Assembly: GCA_017962085.1 (NCBI GenBank)
Contig: JAGCWA010000042.1
Coordinates: 1-64,000 of the forward strand
Source: Paludibacteraceae bacterium
GTDB lineage: Bacteria; Bacteroidota; Bacteroidia; Bacteroidales; Paludibacteraceae
Direction of reading: 5' to 3'
Length of the DNA stretch: 64,000 bases
Shown here: positions 61,301-64,000 of the stretch, piece after piece
Numbering within the stretch: the first letter of the stretch is position 1
Layout of the letters: every line of letters begins with the position of its first letter
Program-made: the position numbers and the translations under genes
The notes under the pieces: generated by a model
What the model saw: the letters and a program-made list of their open reading frames with translations, nothing else
Told to the model about the DNA's origin: nothing
Databases searched by the model: none

Positions 61301-63978
61301 CTACGGGCAAGCTTGCGCTCGATATACCTGTGGCTAAGGATTCCTGCACGGGTACGGATGTTCCGGGTGTAGGTGTTCGTCGTGACAACATGGCCTTGAT
61401 GGATCGTTATCCGAAGGGCGTCACCGTGGTGGATTGGACATTCACAAGCCCATATAGCGTTACCGCTAAGACTTGTCCGCAGAATGTTGTGGTGAAGGAT
61501 ACCTTCCCTCCTCAATTCTTGTGCGAGACCTTGGATGATACGATTAAGGTGCGCATCACGATGATCTCTGTTTCTGAAACCGAGGTTTCATTCGAAGAAG
61601 CCCAAGCGGTAGGCTTGTATATACCGGAGATTAAGGATGCTTGCGACGGATTGATTGTTGCGGAGGGTACCAGAAGCGACGGCAAGGAACTGAAGGATAA
61701 TTTCACCTTGGGTGACCCTGTGACCATCACTTGGACCTTCAGGGATTCTTCCGGTAATGAGCGTATCTGTTCGCAGGTGGTGCTCGTCGAGGATTGGCTG
61801 ATCGAGGATATGGTTTGTCCGTCTGATCTGGATGGAAAAGTCTTCTCTTGCATCGACGAGATCCCTGAACCATATGCCACTTATGCTGAGTTCAAGGCTG
61901 CTGGCGGTTACTTCACCAATGAGACGAAGATGTTGGAGAATACCTTCCATTACGAAAACCGCTATGAGGGTGATTCCTGTGAGATGGTCTATACGCGTAC
62001 CTATCACATGGAAGACTTCCGCCACAATGACATCTATTGCCAACAGATTGTGACGGTGAAGGATACGACCGCTCCTCAAATCATTGTCGGTGCGGTTCGT
62101 GACACGGTGCTCTCTTGTACCCAGGACATCTTCCCGACCGTGACGTTGTCGGCTGTCGATAATTGCGACCCTAACCCTACGGTTACAGTTACAGAAACGA
62201 ATAACAGAGGCAAGGATCCGTCGGCGTGCGATTACTCCAATTACGAGATCTTCAGGAAATATGTTGCGGTTGACCGATGCGGTAACGAGTCGGAGTATGT
62301 GCAGACCATCTCCATTCGTGATACGACGGGCCCTACGTTCAGCATTCCGGAGGGTTGGCGCGATTCTATCCTCGCCAAGAACTTCAAGTCTTGTATCTTT
62401 GGTGTGCCTGACATGACGATCGATGCCCGTGATATTGTTTCCGATGATTGTACGGAGAGCAATAATATCACCATTGTCCAAATTCCGGAGGCTGGAACGC
62501 ATATTGACCGCTCTACAACGGTTTGGATCTATGCCATCGATAAGTGTGGTAATAAGGATAGCCTCTCTCGCTTTGTGATTGTGCAACAACCTGCTACTAT
62601 CGTTTCTTTGGAGGCATATGATATGGATACATGCTTGTCGCAGGATCTCATGCTCTCGTTGTCTACTCAAAACGTGCGTTTCGCAAGAGGATTCATCCTC
62701 GACCAAATGCGTACGGGTAAGATTCGCCAGCTCCCAAGTGTGTTCAGCTACGACTACTATAGGGGAGATTCGGTTGATGAGAAGAAGCTGATGTTCAGCG
62801 ATAACCCATATACGTATCGTTATCGATTCGATGCGGCGATTTCTCGTTACGGTAGTGTCGAGAAGGCCCAAAGAGCCCTGATCGCATTGTCGAAGAGGTC
62901 ACAGAGTGGCTATTACACGTTTGTTGCAATGGATACCACTACGGGATGCTCGGATACGGCTACCGCATATATTAATATAGCGGAGAAACCTCGTGTCCGC
63001 CTTAATAGCGCTGTGCTATCGGAGTGCGAGGGTAATCTGTTGGATCTCGCCCCTTATCTCAAGTGCGAGTCTGATATGGGTGCGACCGCCACGGCTTCCT
63101 ACTGGACCTTCGATAGCGTTCCGTTCGAATCCGAGGATAGCATTAAGGGTATGCTGCAACGCATGCATAACGGTGCTTCCCTTAAGTATGTGATGGAGAA
63201 CCGATGCGGATCCACTTCGTCGCTCGGTTCACTCTTCTTGCTGTGTGATGGCGATGACTTCGGTCAAAACACGAAGGAAGACTCCATCAAGTTCTTTGGC
63301 TCTGTCGATAAGTACGAACTCTTTAAACAAGACCGCTTGTTCGTCTATGACTCCATCTTGTTGGATGTGCATAAACGTTACCAACCTGATAGCATCTTGG
63401 TTGAGACTGAACCAAGCAATCCGGTGCGTATCTGGAGAGGCGAGACTGTTACCTTGAAACTGAAGACAGGGTATGACTTCCTCTCTACCGAATGGTATAA
63501 GGTGGTGGGTCGTTTCGACCGTGAGTTCTATGACAATATGACTTCGAACTACGATTATAACTTCTTCTATGACTCGACCCGCATCGAGCTTGGCGATGAG
63601 GAGGATGAGAACCTCTTCTCTGGTACTGCTGAGAATTCCTACATTGAGGATACTCCTATGGATACCTCGCTCTACTACGTGGTCATCAATGACGGTGTCT
63701 GTCCTTCAGCGGCTAGTAGCTTGATTCAAGTTGATGTTATCACGAGAATCCCGACGGCCTTCACTCCTTATATGAAGGATGGCTTGAACGACTACTTCAT
63801 GGAGCGTCACCCTGTGACAATCTATGACCGTTATGGACAGAAGGTCTTTGTGGGTAAGAACGGTTGGGATGGTACTCATAAGGGTCACATGGCCGATCCT
63901 GGCGTCTACTTCTATGAGGTCGTTATGATCGATGGCTCTATTATGAAGGGTACTGTGGAAGTCGTGAAAATCAAATAG
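52312..63978 (+). CDS. Giant secreted repeat protein: about 25 HYR-like domains and a T9SS type B (CHU_C/gliding) sorting domain
   Basis: About 3888 residues from ATG 52312 (ATG 52333 is also possible). Signal peptide to about residue 43 (AAGAQ); an N-terminal part (about 44-700) with Ig-like and jelly-roll-like stretches; then from about residue 709 to 3425 some 25 consecutive HYR-like units of 90-110 residues with the pattern D-x-TPPxFDCSxL, a Cys, 'ALDxC', 'GxRSDG', 'GxTxIxWxFxDxSGN' and C-Q-x-V-x-V-x-D; then a region with Ser/Asp-rich segments and a C-terminal domain (about 3811-3888: TRIPTAFTPYMKDGLNDYF...YDRYGQKVFVG...GVYFYEVVM). The latter is the type B T9SS sorting signal. Each unit carries conserved Cys. 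Likely a long cell-surface adhesin or scaffold; the ligand is unknown. Confidence 0.9.
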   Translation: MNKVNFCMEQKQTRLFHKTFSILWSRVLALSIFSFVAVAAGAQTLSVDGTTVTKACVGEPIVLTGSGFTRVDPDRLIAADVYVSYDGVSWANANVTATEDPATHLIKCVLDMGNREARYYMVNQQNPGQKTNTVTVSVSNDCEAVCHVTSTGDYFLGTDFNPANPNQGINWSTTPPGNLISYFQDNNIRFWRFNGGGNGSVERNWTYAGQVPFLDRNPKANPYNNYYYVFRPNDCSDGTPFKLGFPRGDFANKYYRFVMRLYVDLSGCSDRSSLDRAMMNIRTDFGNDSYNAIDIKVYNDANNQQIGTYSYARRGHLDNTIIGNGQYSVLATERSVKYFRIEVTFYGQFLGNQTEFVLYPQFQQWSNSCAKVAIDYISAEVESICMDNGAVCKGDSAIVNAAGFPKDAKYVWEVQENGRWQAVSIGGFSNPSPLNDRQSVGIPVEFVGKKNYRVKANGTHGDGKPYEVIIPFTVTGKDCDPVQPTDIQLPTDPFCVPNDREDGMFSVYPLDADRHVGYTWSFTTPRGETFGSDKLSFSGGDLIEDRRGGKVNLVLNAEAEEGTYTVTVQPFKEIVDSTQRPPKTYKDLRGKAISSTFNVYRTPQIQVIKEGTDPLNQSEVELCPTDRNQTLVAVANIKDGFSSRYQNDYVYTWNDGTKGQRNSATVDFPALGSCNGSYKNHKVSVTVQIKNVGCPTTAEQSWKLGKIEKPTIDCSSLPDLDNYVLGVKEKTKSIELDFPDYTAGCETDPLLRIELHYVPKSGANIEKTFEARKSKFDRLNRTVELPAGAGSVVYTVIDGCDNAAFCTKTIKVQDVTPPNVKCEDIPSYETRLTIQDGCEAKPGYDEVTLPTISAPKLPDQNGVDGTITGVYKGRAYNPVTEPSTTNPNFSLFDTRVGLNDNYKVGTTYILWEFTDASGNSAYCLQPIRVIDDHKPQVFCPSNSIGDVSNKPGYCGLSMNALIAQLKELPSAKGLCSDSTIVYQPVFFYRNVADLDLEEVPTSKFDDIIFDIDETYEVVWRFYKNNDRSTGIYEDCAREFTVRDTESPSFDCSSLETVRVTANSYKPLNKGFEYLDYASKDSVVIKEGVGPAATSVTYKGTLATAFESGIIRLIAPSEVQDNCDGDIIVDVTLTGPNERGEEKTEKIRNLKQLEDHKFYVGLTTIDFRFIDESNNEATCSQSIIVTAGTTPIPDSCPKDLTLYADENCKTVFKLEKTTMPTAKIPVNQEGLWFNFRYKVIEGLHFDEECSVAMQYFPNNLTGLNGVHSATIEGKTQQFNIDYLCEQYLNDWDKFKDSEHNTWNAWSDAYAPADPKEKILSSSDKLTTVVEYTGYPYEVEMFDSTGNSIALVENPYRNDDIAPERVIYTRYYGGSGNAHECNNFFHTCKYADIKMKNNFDNVVLNQTLTKGVYTVVYRFQNEKGGLQRDSCVQYITVVDTIPPILDCGDWNKSGTFPANEECVTPVEEIPWFKKPTVADLKVRDNCSVDPNDFTITWNRNWNHYNISAESALTDPLGIGVTTMTWYVADASGNVSTCEQVITVEDVTGPVVDCSLLKDIVVETETNCEASAKTVQAAGLDIPYALDDKCSPTGKPIPGEGTRSDGKDVFNDPYPRGTTVITWVFKDAKGNESVCKQNVVVEDRTAPVFENCFKMPEVVIELPADECAASQAEVKASLGTQTAIDDCDGDIAGVPYVLSPDGASLLNLYDSFKKDTSYTIIWVFVDLSGNAIECSQKLTIVDTTPPDPSGVCPPPTKEVSAKTVCSVTYDELQLPTLEQMKMNDPCDGVLYPTVVAKVVLPDGVTLVYYNDELKDVTYPVGTHTFLWIYEDKGGNLDTCTMLLTVNDSILPVLEDCDVDPEIHLTVDGDICAIDPANVKIYLREPKAYDECDDYRSGLGLTWMTPVVERFFIDSTLIIGTAGDTLGYRFDSTLVADGVTKKWDEDVFPKGKTMLRWTFTDQSGNQVFCEKSVTVHDFTPPYFDCDKIDPDTLRPEAYKGDCEVEFGNLRRDVLDKLAYKAWDACAGDSVPGVLTLNGNMELPEEYTMSVGITYKLLWLFIDEDGNKTTCPQYILPSHLNDIDFDCNTIKDTVAYAQEGECAITADSLRLWTPVALDSCAVLSGFGGEFEAIGFRSDSLSMTAPFPTGYTQIKWMFVSPWNLHDTLWCDQKVTILGNKHFDLNCDELTPTRRDTLDDCGPTDPLTFVIDTPKVADPCIVDESDPEYWRVGVGVRSDNKPLNAAFNLGYTTIQWTFTDFTKAITDTCVQSVEVRTSLDMIFDCDALNRDTIKVDVKEGECTVDASKVKEKIKRPFALHPCPAESGVDTIWGVPSRKFGMSMDSAFYIGLSEIVWTFVDPSHTLVNDSVTCSQWVRVGDVNEMPVKCENFPDMVFRLSPDDCEISWKEMNINVPGIVDLCSHNIIDPVVTRSSGKSLTAVTSVVGKDTIVAVTAEDFTVGIDTVRWTYSFQGQLFVCDQVITVKDSMAPLYDCKNLEPIVVPAVPGKCYVNAKAVFDSLPNPWPQAEDACNQQKIDGRVYMEDGQELTKASSFLVPVGEHILTWIFIDETINELADTCSQRLVVMGDQAPIFNCESLQHDPILVEGCDTTLDNTYITTPYALDACTNDSVKGVGRRLDGGKLYGVYPVGTTSIEWVFISPYSTLADTCIQNITVLTKQELDLHCTDVNGDTISVDVAEGECFTSVKLETPYALHPCPEQSGVQKIMGVPYRSDGRQITDSFRTGVTVVTWVFTDNSGTMYKNVDTCYTVVQVGDINKMPVDCKNMPDTTIILPATDCEISWKEINFSVPEVRDLCSDSLITPTLTRWSGKEMSESFTVGPDTIYWNYNFFGQVVTCAQGVLVLDSVAPAFDCSTLKDTVMVAKPGLCDVSSEELKLFLGDPVAIDSCTNAEVHGRAYVCNVLSPDGTSASPAADGGCLSVDKVSVKVGDILSIHWVFQDSLLNAVAKECDQTVSVKGTAEPVFDCSALKDTILYLELDQCELPTGKLALDIPVAKDSCTGTDVPGVGVRRDNMALMDRYPKGVTVVDWTFTSPYSVTAKTCPQNVVVKDTFPPQFLCETLDDTIKVRITMISVSETEVSFEEAQAVGLYIPEIKDACDGLIVAEGTRSDGKELKDNFTLGDPVTITWTFRDSSGNERICSQVVLVEDWLIEDMVCPSDLDGKVFSCIDEIPEPYATYAEFKAAGGYFTNETKMLENTFHYENRYEGDSCEMVYTRTYHMEDFRHNDIYCQQIVTVKDTTAPQIIVGAVRDTVLSCTQDIFPTVTLSAVDNCDPNPTVTVTETNNRGKDPSACDYSNYEIFRKYVAVDRCGNESEYVQTISIRDTTGPTFSIPEGWRDSILAKNFKSCIFGVPDMTIDARDIVSDDCTESNNITIVQIPEAGTHIDRSTTVWIYAIDKCGNKDSLSRFVIVQQPATIVSLEAYDMDTCLSQDLMLSLSTQNVRFARGFILDQMRTGKIRQLPSVFSYDYYRGDSVDEKKLMFSDNPYTYRYRFDAAISRYGSVEKAQRALIALSKRSQSGYYTFVAMDTTTGCSDTATAYINIAEKPRVRLNSAVLSECEGNLLDLAPYLKCESDMGATATASYWTFDSVPFESEDSIKGMLQRMHNGASLKYVMENRCGSTSSLGSLFLLCDGDDFGQNTKEDSIKFFGSVDKYELFKQDRLFVYDSILLDVHKRYQPDSILVETEPSNPVRIWRGETVTLKLKTGYDFLSTEWYKVVGRFDREFYDNMTSNYDYNFFYDSTRIELGDEEDENLFSGTAENSYIEDTPMDTSLYYVVINDGVCPSAASSLIQVDVITRIPTAFTPYMKDGLNDYFMERHPVTIYDRYGQKVFVGKNGWDGTHKGHMADPGVYFYEVVMIDGSIMKGTVEVVKIK

Positions 63979-64000
63979 TTGACTTATCATAAATGGGGGG

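Noticed and set aside
61588..62871. Long minus-strand open frame (427 codons) inside the giant protein gene
   Set aside because: Antisense shadow of the repeat gene, without domain similarity.
1..64000. tRNA or rRNA genes
   Set aside because: No cloverleaf-like conserved arms or rRNA sequence were recognised in the non-coding gaps; a tRNAscan search would be decisive.

Overview
The window looks like a chromosomal segment of a member of the order Bacteroidales (phylum Bacteroidota). The evidence is a set of family and neighbourhood signatures: the DUF4295-L33-L28 block, porQ-cmk-ispH, parA-parB-DUF5683-LysM transglycosylase, two type IX secretion system (T9SS) sorting domains, and several copies of the Bacteroidota promoter (TTTG, 19-21 bases, TAnnTTTG). 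The genus cannot be set from sequence alone. Nearly all of it is ordinary core genome. I see no phage, plasmid, insertion sequence, CRISPR array, rRNA or tRNA.

Layout. 1-7.6 kb: an orphan lipoprotein gene, then a complete tryptophan operon (trpE-G-D-C-F-B-A, minus strand) preceded by a promoter, a 25-residue leader peptide with two adjacent Trp codons and a terminator hairpin, i.e. a transcription attenuator. 7.7-14.5 kb: lytic transglycosylase, DUF5683 protein, ParB, ParA, UvrA (minus). 14.8-23.6 kb: a DUF5074-like beta-propeller lipoprotein, a Cthe_2159-like beta-helix protein, a BtuB-like TonB-dependent receptor, an endonuclease/exonuclease/phosphatase-fold membrane protein and two rhomboid proteases (minus). 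23.9-26.2 kb: HU and ArgS (plus). 26.2-32.2 kb: a secreted M6 metalloprotease with a type A T9SS tail, then fabH-fabK-fabF (minus). 32.4-37.2 kb: membrane LytTR regulator, RlmH, DUF4783 protein, NadC, a lipoprotein nuclease, FabD. 37.3-40.6 kb: DUF4846 and M15 lipoproteins, DUF4295, L33, L28, CinA-type amidase (minus). 40.7-52.0 kb (plus): an outer-membrane barrel, SlyD, chorismate synthase, a very large polytopic histidine kinase, PorQ, Cmk, IspH, phosphofructokinase, SGNH hydrolase. 52.3-64.0 kb: one giant 3888-residue secreted protein built of about 25 HYR-like repeats and ending in a type B (gliding/CHU_C) T9SS sorting domain.

How parts connect. AroC supplies chorismate to TrpE; FabD, FabH, FabK and FabF cover initiation, elongation and enoyl reduction of fatty acid synthesis. 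PorQ belongs to the T9SS outer-membrane shuttle machinery, and the M6 protease and the giant repeat protein are its predicted cargo. A large orphan sensor kinase lies directly upstream of porQ, and the porQ promoter lies inside its last codons. The most notable observations are the trp attenuator, the giant repeat protein with a visible four-unit block duplication, the propeller/beta-helix/TonB group, and degenerate heptamer repeats in three intergenic spacers. No wholly unknown multi-gene system could be supported.
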